Source: Euzebyales bacterium
Lineage (GTDB): Bacteria > Actinomycetota > Nitriliruptoria > Euzebyales > Egibacteraceae
Direction: 5' to 3'
DNA length: 64,000 bases
Assembly (NCBI GenBank): GCA_013695145.1
Contig: JACDBB010000143.1
Coordinates: 1-64,000, forward strand
The position numbers and the translations under genes are program-made. The notes under the pieces are model-generated. The model was not told where the DNA came from. It saw only the letters and a list, made by a program, of their open reading frames with translations, and searched no databases. Shown here piece by piece: positions 26,923 through 35,103 of this stretch. The first letter of the stretch is position 1. Each line of letters starts with the position of its first letter.

Positions 26923-27924
26923 CTAACCGTTCACCAGCGGGATGATCCGCTGCCCGTACGCCGACAGGGTCTCGTCGTTGCCGTCGTGCTGCAGGTAGAT
27001 GGCGAACTGGTCGACGCCCAGAGACCGCAGCTCCTCGAGGCGCGCGACGTGCTGCTCGACGCTGCCGAGGACGCAGAACCGGTCGATGACCTCATCGCTG
27101 ACGAAGTCGACATGCGTGCTGGTCGCCTTGCCGTGCTCGGCGTAGTCGTACCCGCGGCGACCGGCGATGTAGGACGCCAGCGCCTCGGGCACCAGCTCCG
27201 AGTCGCTGCCGTAGCGGGTCACCAGGTCGGCGACGTGGTTGCCGACCATGCCGCCGAACCAGCGCACCTGGTCCCGCTGGTGGGCGATGTCGTCGCCCAC
27301 GTAGGCGGGGGCGGCCACGCAGATGTGCAGCGCCTCGGGATCCCTTCCCGCCTCCGTCGCCGCTTTCTTCACGGCCTGGATTGTCCACGCGGCGATCTGG
27401 GGGTCGGCAAGCTGGAGGATGAACCCGTCCGCCTGCTCGCCGCACAGCTTGAGCGCTCTGGGGCCGTAGGCTGCCATGAGGACCTGCAGCCGCGAGCCCT
27501 GCGACCACGGGAACCGCTGCGGCTGGTCGAGGTAGGTGACGGCCCGCCCCTCGGCCAGCCCCTTGATGACCCCGATCGCCTCGCCCAGCGTGGCGAGGTT
27601 GCTCGGCGTCTTTCCCAGGACGCGCAGCGCCGAGTCGCCCCGGCCGATCCCGCAGATCGTCCGGTCGCCGAACATGTCGTTCAAGGTGGCGAACAGCGAC
27701 GCGGTCACCGTCCAGTCCCGCGTGCCCGGGTTGGTGACCATCGGACCGACCTTCAGGCGGTGCGTCTGCGCCAGGATCTGCGAGTAGATGACGAACGGCT
27801 CCTGCCACAGCACGTGGCTGTCGAACGTCCAGGCGTAGTCGAAGCCGTACGCCTCGGCCCGCCTGGCGAGGTCCACCACCCGCCACGCGGGCGGGTTGGT
27901 CTGCAGCACCACTCCGAAGTCCAC
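26923..27924 (-). CDS. LLM-class F420-dependent oxidoreductase, TIGR03842-like
   Basis: The 333-residue product is a luciferase-like TIM-barrel flavin/F420 enzyme. It begins MDFGVVLQTNPPAW; other family segments are YAWTFDSHVLWQEP, MVTNPGTRDWTVTASLFA and GIGRGDSALRVLGK. Members of this family are often found beside dihydropyrimidinase genes. The GTG start has GAGGAGG seven bases upstream. It lies 30 bases downstream of the dihydropyrimidinase in the same operon. Its substrate is unproven; a uracil/hydantoin redox step is inferred from context. Confidence 0.88.
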   Translation of the reverse strand: MDFGVVLQTNPPAWRVVDLARRAEAYGFDYAWTFDSHVLWQEPFVIYSQILAQTHRLKVGPMVTNPGTRDWTVTASLFATLNDMFGDRTICGIGRGDSALRVLGKTPSNLATLGEAIGVIKGLAEGRAVTYLDQPQRFPWSQGSRLQVLMAAYGPRALKLCGEQADGFILQLADPQIAAWTIQAVKKAATEAGRDPEALHICVAAPAYVGDDIAHQRDQVRWFGGMVGNHVADLVTRYGSDSELVPEALASYIAGRRGYDYAEHGKATSTHVDFVSDEVIDRFCVLGSVEQHVARLEELRSLGVDQFAIYLQHDGNDETLSAYGQRIIPLVNG

Positions 27925-27953
27925 GTGCCTGCCTCCTCGTCTCGATCCCGCCG

Positions 27954-29360
27954 TCAGCGCAGGTACTGGCACAGCCCTCGCTTCAGGTACTGACCGTGCC
28001 CCTGGGCGCCGAGGTACGCCTCGCCCTGGATGATCTTGCGCCCGCGTGACCACACGGTGTCCACCCGCCCGGCCAGCTCGAAGCCCTCGTAGGCCGAGTA
28101 GTCCATGTTCATGTGGTGCGTCTGGACGCTGATGGTCTGCCGCGCGGCCGGGTCGTACAGCACCACGTCGGCGTCGGAGCCGGGCGCGATGACGCCCTTG
28201 CGCGGGTACAGGCCGAACATGCGCGCCGGCGTGGTCGCGCAGGTCTCCACCCAGCGGGCCAGGCTCAGCTGCCCCTCCACCACGCCCTGGTGGATGAGAT
28301 CCATGCGGTGCTCGACCCCGCCGATTCCGTTGGGGATGGCGCGGAAGTCCTCGAGGCCGAGCTCCTTCTGGTCCTTCATGCAGAACGGACAGTGGTCCGT
28401 CGCGACCATGGCGAGGTCGTTGGTGCGCAGACCCCGCCACAGGTCCGCGGCGTGGCTGGCGTGCTTGGTGCGCAGCGGCGGTGAGCACACGTAGCCGGCG
28501 CCAGCGAACCCGGGCGCGCCCAGGTGGTCCTCCAGGGTCAGGTACAGGTACTGGGGACAGGTCTCGGCGAACACGTTCGCGCCCTCGTGGCGAGCGGCGG
28601 ACACCGCGGCCAGCGCCTCGCTGGCCGACAGGTGCACGAAGTAGACGGGCGACCCGGCGACCAGCGCCAGCTGGATCGCCCTGCTGGTGGCCTCCCCCTC
28701 CAGGCGGGAGGGGCGCGTGAGGCCGTGGTTGATCGGGGCGGTCTCGCCGCGCTCCGCGGCCTGCTGCGCGAGCGCGTCGATCGCGATGCCGTTCTCGGCG
28801 TGCATGGTGATGAGCGCGCCGTTGGTCGCCGCGCGCTGCATCGCCCGGAGGATCTGGCCGTCGTCGGAGTAGAAGACGCCCGGGTAGGCCATGAACAGCT
28901 TGAAGCTCGTGATGCCCTCGTCGACCAGGCTGTCCATCTCCTTGAGGGCGGCGTCGTCCACACCGCCGAGGATCATGTGGAAGGCGTAGTCGATCGCGCA
29001 CTGGCCCTCGGCCTTGGCGAACCAGCTGTCGAGCGATGCGCGGACCTGCGCGCCCGTTGTCTGCACGGCGAAGTCGATGATCGTGGTGGTCCCACCGAAC
29101 GCCGCCGCGACGGTGCCCGTGGAGAAGGTGTCGCTGGCGAAGGTGCCGCCGAACGGCAGCTCCATGTGCGTGTGGGCGTCGATCCCGCCAGGCACGACGT
29201 ACTTGCCGGCCGCGTCGACCACCTCGTCCGCGGTGATCTCGCCGAGTGCGGCGCTGCCTGGCTCGACGACCGCGGCGATCCGCTCGCCGTCGATCAGCAC
29301 GTCCGCCGGCTGCGCGCCCGTCGCGCTGACCAGGGTCCCACCCTTGATGAACGTCCGCAT
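27954..29360 (-). CDS. hydA: Dihydropyrimidinase (D-hydantoinase)
   Basis: This amidohydrolase opens dihydrouracil, dihydrothymine or hydantoin rings to N-carbamoyl amino acids. The 468-residue product carries the metal motif GGIDAHTHMELP, the likely carboxylated lysine in ITSFKLFMAYPG, the ligand histidines in ITMHAENG and YFVHLSA, and ATDHCPF. The ATG was chosen over upstream starts because AGGAGGG lies six bases before it and the protein then begins MRTFIKGGTLV, as in the family. It precedes the LLM oxidoreductase and importer genes. Confidence 0.94.
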   Translation of the reverse strand: MRTFIKGGTLVSATGAQPADVLIDGERIAAVVEPGSAALGEITADEVVDAAGKYVVPGGIDAHTHMELPFGGTFASDTFSTGTVAAAFGGTTTIIDFAVQTTGAQVRASLDSWFAKAEGQCAIDYAFHMILGGVDDAALKEMDSLVDEGITSFKLFMAYPGVFYSDDGQILRAMQRAATNGALITMHAENGIAIDALAQQAAERGETAPINHGLTRPSRLEGEATSRAIQLALVAGSPVYFVHLSASEALAAVSAARHEGANVFAETCPQYLYLTLEDHLGAPGFAGAGYVCSPPLRTKHASHAADLWRGLRTNDLAMVATDHCPFCMKDQKELGLEDFRAIPNGIGGVEHRMDLIHQGVVEGQLSLARWVETCATTPARMFGLYPRKGVIAPGSDADVVLYDPAARQTISVQTHHMNMDYSAYEGFELAGRVDTVWSRGRKIIQGEAYLGAQGHGQYLKRGLCQYLR

Positions 29361-29839
29361 GTCGCCCTCCTGATTCACGGGTCGGCGCTGGCGCGCCTCC
29401 TCGTCCGCTATGGCCATACGTACACGGCGTCGACGGCGGCGGCGCGCCGCGCGGCATGCCGCGCGGGGCTCGCGCCGCGCCGCCAGCCTGTCGGGCGAAG
29501 ACCGTACACCGTGCGCGGCGATCGTGGCCGACCTCCAGATCGGGCTCGACGACGCGGCGTTGAACGCGGTCTACCGCCACCAGGCGGCGACGCGCTGACG
29601 CGCAGGGAATTCGTCGCCCCGATCGTGCGGCTCCTGCGCGATGGCGCTCGACGGATCGTCGCGCACCCCTCCGACCCGGAGCAGATCGCGGTGGTTATCT
29701 CTGTTCAGGTCTTCCTGTGCGCTTCTGCGCCTGCGCCGCGAGCATCGCAGGCTGGTCCGACACTGTGTCGAAACAGCCGCGCATAGCGCAGGAATCTCGA
29801 CACGGTGTCGACCCTCTGGGGCTCAGGGCTATTCACATG
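29361..29839. other. Gene-poor stretch with palindromes
   Basis: I see no credible gene here. It holds a perfect 20-bp palindrome CCGCGCGGCATGCCGCGCGG at 29447-29466 and a family A repeat locus. Short open stretches such as one reading DLQIGLDDAALNAVYRHQ could be gene debris, but I cannot assign them to a family. Confidence 0.5.
29758..29810. repeat. Family A palindromic repeat, locus 2
   Basis: CGACACTGTGTCG (29758-29770) and CGACACGGTGTCG (29798-29810) start 40 bases apart. The spacer contains GCCGCGCATAGCGCAGGAAT, closely matching locus 1 after dnaE. Confidence 0.85.
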
Positions 29840-30222
29840 TCAGGCGCTGACGCTGACGATGACGGCGATGATCAGCAGCTTCGCCAGCCAGTCGCCCGCG
29901 TGCAGCGCGGCGAGCTTCCCCCGCACCTTCTCATGGACCACGGAGCTGGTCAGCAGCACCACTGGGAACCCGACCCACAACGCGAGCCCCAGGACGGCGC
30001 CGGCCGCCCAGCCCGTGACGCCCCCGTTCACGGCGAGCCCAGCGACGACGGCAGCCAGAACGAGATGCTTGCCGAGCTCGAACGGCATCAGCCACGCCGG
30101 CGGCCGCTCCGTGTCCGTCGCTGCGCTGCGGAGCATGTTCCCCAAGGCGACGTAGTAGGCGAACGCCGCCACGAACCCGCCGCGCCCGCCATCAGGACTG
30201 CCCAGTAGTTGAGGTCGATCAT
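29840..30222 (-). pseudogene. DUF1761-like membrane protein gene with a frameshift
   Basis: The ATG, with GAAGGA upstream, starts MIDLNYWAVLMAGAA, the usual opening of DUF1761 membrane proteins. The family match then continues in another frame as FVAAFAYYVALGNMLRSAA to the end, with WLMPFELGKHLVLAAVVAGL and further hydrophobic segments. The switch falls near 30178-30190 in the G/C-rich tract GCGGGCGCGGCGGG and is restored by adding one base. It is either a genuine one-base deletion or a sequencing or assembly error. An intact product would be about 127 residues with about four membrane segments. Confidence 0.65.
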
Positions 30223-30436
30223 GGTCCTTCGCTCCTTCGATCTGTGATCTGCGAGATGTCGCGACTGTTGACCGCGCGGCGCGGGGGAACTCATCGGCGG
30301 ATCGCCGGCACCGCTCAGTTTCGGCGGGAAGCAGGGTCTCCCCTCGTGTACGGACGTGGAGCCGTGTGAGACGCGAGACGACCGGACGTCGTCGGGACCC
30401 GACCCGACCAGCCGACAACGCGAAAGGACGTCGACG

Positions 30437-30742
30437 ATGACCAGCACCGCGCGAAACCGAGACGCGCGCCGAACCCTTGACAAGGAGTTCACGGCCGTTC
30501 TGCGGAAGAGCCCGAACAAGGGGGGCTGGACCTACGTGGTCATGCCCGGTTCCGCCGAGTTCTTCGGCACGCGAAGCCTGGTCAAGGTCCGCGGGACCAT
30601 CGATGGTCGCCCGTTCCAGAGCGCCTTCATGGCGCTGGGCGACGGCACGCACAAGCTGCCCGTCAAGACCGACCTCCGCAAGGCGATCGGCAAGGACGCA
30701 GGCGACAGCGTCCAGGTCCGGCTCGACGAGCGGGTCGACTGA
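30437..30742 (+). CDS. DUF1905 domain protein
   Basis: This small soluble protein of 101 residues matches the DUF1905 pattern: [41 protein letters not shown], then [27 protein letters not shown]. The function of the domain is not known; fusions to YdeI-type regions occur in other proteins. The ATG has AAAGGA eight bases upstream. It is oriented against the surrounding minus-strand cluster and so interrupts it. Confidence 0.8.
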   Translation: MTSTARNRDARRTLDKEFTAVLRKSPNKGGWTYVVMPGSAEFFGTRSLVKVRGTIDGRPFQSAFMALGDGTHKLPVKTDLRKAIGKDAGDSVQVRLDERVD

Positions 30743-31075
30743 CCGACCGTGAACAACTCACGAACGACGGTAGACCTGACGGCGGTGCCCGAGCTCGCGC
30801 CGGTTCGCTCAGCGGTCAAGAGCGGCCTCATGGTCTTGCCCCGAGCGGCTTTTGAGTCCGCGCAGCACCGGCCGGCCAGCGGACGATCCCCGGCCAGCCG
30901 GCCTCGTCCACGGCACGATCGACTGCAGCCGGGCAGCCGCGGCGACGACTCTGTCGAACGCCTCCTGCGATCCGCTCCCGGCCTCAGCTCCAGGACGCCT
31001 GCTCATACTGTTTAGCGTATCGCAACGGGTAGACCGCAGTAGAAGCACGAGGTCGGCGTCGGCGCCGATGTCGGC
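30743..31075. other. Gene-poor stretch with a possible gene remnant
   Basis: Apart from the low-confidence minus-strand remnant listed separately, I see no gene. A TA-rich block around 31002-31020 (reverse strand TACGCTAAACAGTATG) looks like a -10 region just before that remnant's ATG. Confidence 0.4.
30809..31006 (-). pseudogene. Possible truncated nucleotidyltransferase/AbiEii-like N-terminus
   Basis: The 65-codon frame starts with an ATG placed just after a TACGCT box. It reads MSRRPGAEAG...FDRVVAAAARLQSIVP, reminiscent of the opening helices of AbiEii/DUF6036-like nucleotidyltransferases. The expected glycine-serine active-site segment does not follow; the sequence becomes low-complexity. 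The family call is weak. Confidence 0.25.
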
Positions 31076-32377
31076 TCAGCGGTAGACGGCGTCGACGGCG
31101 GCGGCGAACGCCGCCGCCGCCTCGTCGACCTCCTCGGCGGTGACCGACAGCGGCGGCGCGATGCGCAGCACGTTGCCGTACAGGCCGCCCTTTCCGACGA
31201 GCACCCCGCGGCGGCGGGTCTCCTCCAGCAGCGCCGCGGCGGCCGCGGCGTCCGGTTCGATCCCGCCGCCCGGCTTGACCGTCTCGACCGCGAGCATGAG
31301 CCCCTTGCCTCGCAGCTCGGCCAGCCCGTCGGTGGCGTCGACGACAGGCTGCAGGAGGCCGCGCAGGTGCGCGCCGACCTTGGCCGCGTTGGTCTGCAGG
31401 TCGTGGTCGAGCAGGTAGCGCAGGTTCGCCAGCGCCGCGGCCGACGACAGCGGGTTGCCGCCGAACGTGGAGATCGAGTTGGCGGGCAGGCAGTCCATGA
31501 TCTCGGCGCGGGCGACCACGCCGCCCAGCGCGACGCCGTTGCCGACGCCCTTGGCGAAGGTCAGCAGATCCGGGGTCGCCCCGTGCGCCTGGTAGCCCCA
31601 GAAGTGCTCGCCGGTGCGCCCCCAGCCCGTCTGGACCTCGTCGCAGATGAACGGGATGCCGTGCTCGGCGAGGACCTCGGAGAACGCCCCGAACAGACCG
31701 TCGGGGGGGGTGGCGAACCCGCCCACGCCCTGGATGGGCTCGGCGATCAGGCAGGCGACGTCGCCCGCGGTCATCATGTCGATGACGTCGCGCAGGTCCT
31801 GTACGCAGGCGGCGATGTAGGCGTCGTCGTCGAGGTCTCGGAACGGGCTGCGCAGCCGGTAGCCGCCGTGCACGTAGCTGACCGACAGGCCAGACAGGCT
31901 GGTCGCCGACCACGACCGGTTGCCGGTGATCGCGATGGTGGAGAACGACCGGCCGTGGTAGCTGTTGCGCATCGCCAGGACCTGGTTGGAGCGGCGGTAG
32001 GCGGTGCACAGCAGCAGGGCGGCGTCGTTGGCCTCGGTGCCCGACGTGGTGAGGAACACCTTGGCGTCGGGGATTCGTGACAGCTCGGCGATCATCTCGG
32101 CCAGCTCGACCATCGGCTGGGAGACGTACAGGGTCGAGGTGTGCAGGATCTTGCCGGCCTGTTCGCGGATCGCGTCGACCACCTCGGGGACCGAGTAGCC
32201 GGTCATCGTGGTCAGGATCCCGCCGAAGAAGTCCAGGTAGCGGGTGCCCTCGACGTCCCAGACGTGGCGGCCCTCGCCGCGTTCGATGGCGATCGGCTGG
32301 TCGTAGTACACCGCGAGCCAGGATGGCAGCACCGCCCGCTCGCGGGCGTACAGGTCGGCGTTGGTGCGCTCGGTCAT
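31076..32377 (-). CDS. Class III PLP-dependent aminotransferase (beta-alanine/omega-amino acid type)
   Basis: The 433-residue product has SGTEANDAALLLC, the cofactor Asp region CDEVQTGWGRTG, and the PLP lysine in LLTFAKGVGNGVALGG. The fold is that of AGXT2, beta-alanine-pyruvate and related transaminases. Placed next to beta-ureidopropionase and near dihydropyrimidinase, it probably removes the amino group of beta-alanine or 3-aminoisobutyrate to give a semialdehyde. The ATG start has no strong ribosome site. Confidence 0.88.
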   Translation of the reverse strand: MTERTNADLYARERAVLPSWLAVYYDQPIAIERGEGRHVWDVEGTRYLDFFGGILTTMTGYSVPEVVDAIREQAGKILHTSTLYVSQPMVELAEMIAELSRIPDAKVFLTTSGTEANDAALLLCTAYRRSNQVLAMRNSYHGRSFSTIAITGNRSWSATSLSGLSVSYVHGGYRLRSPFRDLDDDAYIAACVQDLRDVIDMMTAGDVACLIAEPIQGVGGFATPPDGLFGAFSEVLAEHGIPFICDEVQTGWGRTGEHFWGYQAHGATPDLLTFAKGVGNGVALGGVVARAEIMDCLPANSISTFGGNPLSSAAALANLRYLLDHDLQTNAAKVGAHLRGLLQPVVDATDGLAELRGKGLMLAVETVKPGGGIEPDAAAAAALLEETRRRGVLVGKGGLYGNVLRIAPPLSVTAEEVDEAAAAFAAAVDAVYR

Positions 32378-32397
32378 CGCAGGTCCGCTCAGGATTC

Positions 32398-32423
32398 CAT
32401 GACGGTCGCTGCGCGACCGCCAC
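32398..32423. repeat. Family C 26-bp palindromic repeat, copy 2
   Basis: It starts CATGACGGTCGC and ends GCGACCGCCAC, with a GGTCGC-TGC-GCGACC hairpin. It lies in the gap upstream of the aminotransferase start. Confidence 0.6.
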
Positions 32424-32469
32424 AACCAAGATTGTGAGAATCGCCTCCGCGGGCTCCGCGACTCACGAC

Positions 32470-33309
32470 TCAGCCCTGGGTCAACGGCCCGTACAGGTCC
32501 GGCCGCCGATCCCGGTAGAACGCCCACTGGTTGCGGACCTCGGTGATCATGCCGAGGTCGAGGTCGCGGACCACCAACTCCTCGTCTGTGTCCGAGGCGG
32601 GGTCGCCGACGAACTGGCCCCGCGGGTCGGCGAAGTAGGAGCTGCCGTAGAAGTCGTTGTCCCCCAGCGGCTCGATGCCCACCCGGTTGATGGCCGCGAC
32701 GAAGTACATGTTGGCCGCCGCGGATGCGGTCTGCTCGAGCTTCCACAGGTATGAGGACAGGCCGCGGCTGGTGGCCGAGGGGTTGAAGACGATCTCGGCG
32801 CCGGCCAGGCCCAGCGCCCGCCAGCCCTCGGGGAAGTGCCGGTCGTAGCAGATGTAGACCCCGACCCGCCCGACCGCCGTGTCGAACACCGGGTACCCCA
32901 GGTTGCCCGGCCGGAAGTAGAACTTCTCCCAGAAGCCCTTCACCTGCGGGAGGTGGGTCTTGCGGTACTTGCCGAGGTAGGTCCCGTCGGCGTCGATCAC
33001 CGCGGCGGTGTTGTACTGCAGCCCCGGCTGCTGTAGTTCGTAGACCGGCAGGACCATGACCATGCCGAGCTCGGCGGCCAGCGCGGAGAAGCGCTCGGTG
33101 GTCGGACCGGGCACCGCCTCGGCGTAGTCGTAGAACTCGGTGTCCTGCACCTGGCAGAAGTAGGGCCCGTAGAACAGCTCCTGGAAGCCCATCACCACGG
33201 CGCCCTGCGCGGCCGCCTCACGCGCGCTGCGCTCGTGCTCGTCGAGCATCGAGGACTTGTCGCCGGTCCACTTGAGCTGGACCACCGCCGCTCGTACCGT
33301 CTCGCTCAT
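32470..33309 (-). CDS. Beta-ureidopropionase / N-carbamoyl amidase (nitrilase superfamily)
   Basis: This enzyme hydrolyses N-carbamoyl-beta-alanine to beta-alanine, CO2 and ammonia. The 279-residue product has the nitrilase catalytic Glu in GFQELFYGPY, Lys in GKYRKTHLPQ and Cys in VGVYICYDRHFPEGWR; NPSATSRGLSSYLW also fits plant-like and bacterial N-carbamoyl amidases. It lies just upstream of the aminotransferase on the same strand. Together with the nearby dihydropyrimidinase this gives the lower reductive pyrimidine pathway. Confidence 0.92.
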   Translation of the reverse strand: MSETVRAAVVQLKWTGDKSSMLDEHERSAREAAAQGAVVMGFQELFYGPYFCQVQDTEFYDYAEAVPGPTTERFSALAAELGMVMVLPVYELQQPGLQYNTAAVIDADGTYLGKYRKTHLPQVKGFWEKFYFRPGNLGYPVFDTAVGRVGVYICYDRHFPEGWRALGLAGAEIVFNPSATSRGLSSYLWKLEQTASAAANMYFVAAINRVGIEPLGDNDFYGSSYFADPRGQFVGDPASDTDEELVVRDLDLGMITEVRNQWAFYRDRRPDLYGPLTQG

Positions 33310-33330
33310 CGTTGTGCCTCCTCAGCGTCT

Positions 33331-33356
33331 CATGGCGACCGCTTCGCGACCGCCAT
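33331..33356. repeat. Family C 26-bp palindromic repeat, copy 3
   Basis: It starts CATGGCGACCGC and ends GCGACCGCCAT. It lies between the LivF-like gene and the beta-ureidopropionase gene and aligns base for base with the other two copies, with CTCAG just upstream as in copy 2. Confidence 0.6.
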
Positions 33357-33389
33357 CAGCGCAACCGTCGGCGCAGGTTACCGCAGGCA

Positions 33390-34124
33390 TCAACGCCGCT
33401 GGAGCGCCCGCTCCACCGCGGGGCTCGCCGCCAGCTCGGCGCCCGTGCCGTCCAGCGTGAGGCGGCCATCCTCCAGCAGGTACGCGCGGTGGCTCGCGGC
33501 CAGCACCGGCTCGGTCGCGGCCTCCGCCGCCAGCACGGTCAGACCACAGGTTCGGTTGGCCAGGTCGATCGTCTCGTACAGCTGGCGGGCGGCGTCCGGG
33601 GGGAGCCCGTCGCCGAGCGCGTCCAGCACCACCAGGCGGGGCGAGGGCATGAGCGCGCGACCCAGCTCCAGCATGCGCCGCTCCGCGGGATCCAGCTCCC
33701 CGGCGGCGCTGCGCGCGCGGGCGGCAAGCTGAGGGAAGCGCCGGTAGATGTCCTCGATTCGGGGGCGCACCCGCGTGCGGTCCCGTGCCAGCACCATTCC
33801 GAGCTCGAGGTTCTCCCGGACGCTCATGCCAGGGAACACGCTGCCATACTGTCCTACCAGGGTGATGCCCGCGGCGCGCAGCGCGTCGTGGAACCGCAGG
33901 CCGGTGATGTCGCGATCGTCGAACAGGATGCGCCCGCGGGTGACCGGCACCAGGCCGCAGAGAGTCAGCAGCAGCGTCGACTTGCCCGCTCCCGGCGGAC
34001 CGACCAGGCCGACGATCTCGCCCTCGCCGACGTGGAGGCTGGCCCCGCGCAGCGCCCCGGTGCCGTCAGGGTGCTCCACGTGCAGGTCGTGGACCTCCAG
34101 CAGGGGGCGCGCGTCAGTCCACAT
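33390..34124 (-). CDS. LivF-like ABC ATPase with degenerate catalytic motifs
   Basis: The 244-residue product is most like LivF, the branched-chain amino acid/amide importer ATPase. Walker A is intact (GPPGAGKST, 42-50). The ABC signature expected as LSGGEQQM reads LDPAERRM (144-151). Walker B reads LVVLDALGDGL, with Ala (A169) at the catalytic glutamate. The H-loop region reads LAAEAATE. It could bind ATP but hydrolysis is doubtful. The ATG overlaps the LivM-like gene by 11 bases. No LivG partner gene is seen. Confidence 0.85.
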   Translation of the reverse strand: MWTDARPLLEVHDLHVEHPDGTGALRGASLHVGEGEIVGLVGPPGAGKSTLLLTLCGLVPVTRGRILFDDRDITGLRFHDALRAAGITLVGQYGSVFPGMSVRENLELGMVLARDRTRVRPRIEDIYRRFPQLAARARSAAGELDPAERRMLELGRALMPSPRLVVLDALGDGLPPDAARQLYETIDLANRTCGLTVLAAEAATEPVLAASHRAYLLEDGRLTLDGTGAELAASPAVERALQRR

Positions 34125-35103
34125 CGGCCACCTTCTCTCGTGCGGCGGGGCCGGCGAGCTGATCGGGCCGCTCCCCGGACCGCGGCGGCCGAATCTTTGT
34201 TCCTGGACGGAGCCTGGTCACGCCTGCCGGCAGATGCAGCGCGACCAACAGGACCACCGCAGCCTCGGCCAGCGGACGCCACGTCACCGCGCCGACGGGC
34301 CACGCCTCGCGCACCCCGATCAGCAGGCCGGCTCCCACCATCGGGCCCCAGATGGTGGGCCCGCCCACCAGCGCGGCCCACACGACATCGAAGGAGCGCG
34401 CGAGCGAGAAGGCGCTGTCCGCGTCGATGAACAGCTGCTGGGACGCCCAGAGCGCGCCGACGGAGCCGGACGCGGCGCCCGCCAGCGCGCAGACCGTCAT
34501 GCAGCGGCGGCGGGTCGGGGCCGCAGCGGACGGATGACCGGGACGCGTGCGGGCGGCGACGACCGCTCCGATGATCGTCACCAGCAGGATCGCCAGCGTC
34601 GCCTCGTACAACGCGCGGGGGGTGACCACGGGCGGGAGGGCGAGACCCTGGGGGCCGCGCGTGAGGGGAGTTGCGGTGCGCACCAGCTCCCGACCGGCCA
34701 CCAGCAGGGCGACCGTGGTCAGCGCGAACGCCGGGGCGGGCAGGCGCCGCGCGACGACGCCCGCCGCGGTTCCCACCGCGCTCGCGGCGAGCGCGGCGAA
34801 TCCAACCGCGGCAGGCGGCGACCAGCTGAGGGTGCCCAGCGCGGCCCCGGCGACGTACGCGCCGATGCCGACGTACAGCGCGTGGCCGAGATCCACCCGG
34901 TCGAGCTGGGTGCGGATGGTTCCCCACGCCGTCGCGAGGGCCGCCAGTGCCAGGAGCTGGGTCGCGGTGAACAGCCAGGTGCTGGCCGGCGGGATCCAGG
35001 TCGCGTGGTCGGCGGCGATCGGCGCCCCCGCGCAGGCTCCGGCGAGAACCAGGCCGGCCATCACCAGCCGACCCCTGCGGGCGACGGCCCGCAGCCCGCT
35101 CAC
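34114..35103 (-). CDS. LivM-like branched-chain permease
   Basis: This integral membrane subunit of 329 residues has about eight to nine hydrophobic segments and the LivM-type pattern LDLGHALYVGIGAYVAG (here VDLGHALYVG) and ARSFDVVWAALVGGPTIWGPMVGAG. The GTG overlaps the stop of the LivH-like gene (GTGA). The C-terminal tail is longer and charged. Ligands in this transporter class include branched amino acids, amides and urea; none can be specified here. Confidence 0.86.
   Translation of the reverse strand: MSGLRAVARRGRLVMAGLVLAGACAGAPIAADHATWIPPASTWLFTATQLLALAALATAWGTIRTQLDRVDLGHALYVGIGAYVAGAALGTLSWSPPAAVGFAALAASAVGTAAGVVARRLPAPAFALTTVALLVAGRELVRTATPLTRGPQGLALPPVVTPRALYEATLAILLVTIIGAVVAARTRPGHPSAAAPTRRRCMTVCALAGAASGSVGALWASQQLFIDADSAFSLARSFDVVWAALVGGPTIWGPMVGAGLLIGVREAWPVGAVTWRPLAEAAVVLLVALHLPAGVTRLRPGTKIRPPRSGERPDQLAGPAAREKVADVD

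Noticed and set aside
29410-29598. Short Arg-rich frame after the dihydropyrimidinase gene
   Set aside because: Composition follows GC-rich palindromic DNA; no ribosome site or family match.
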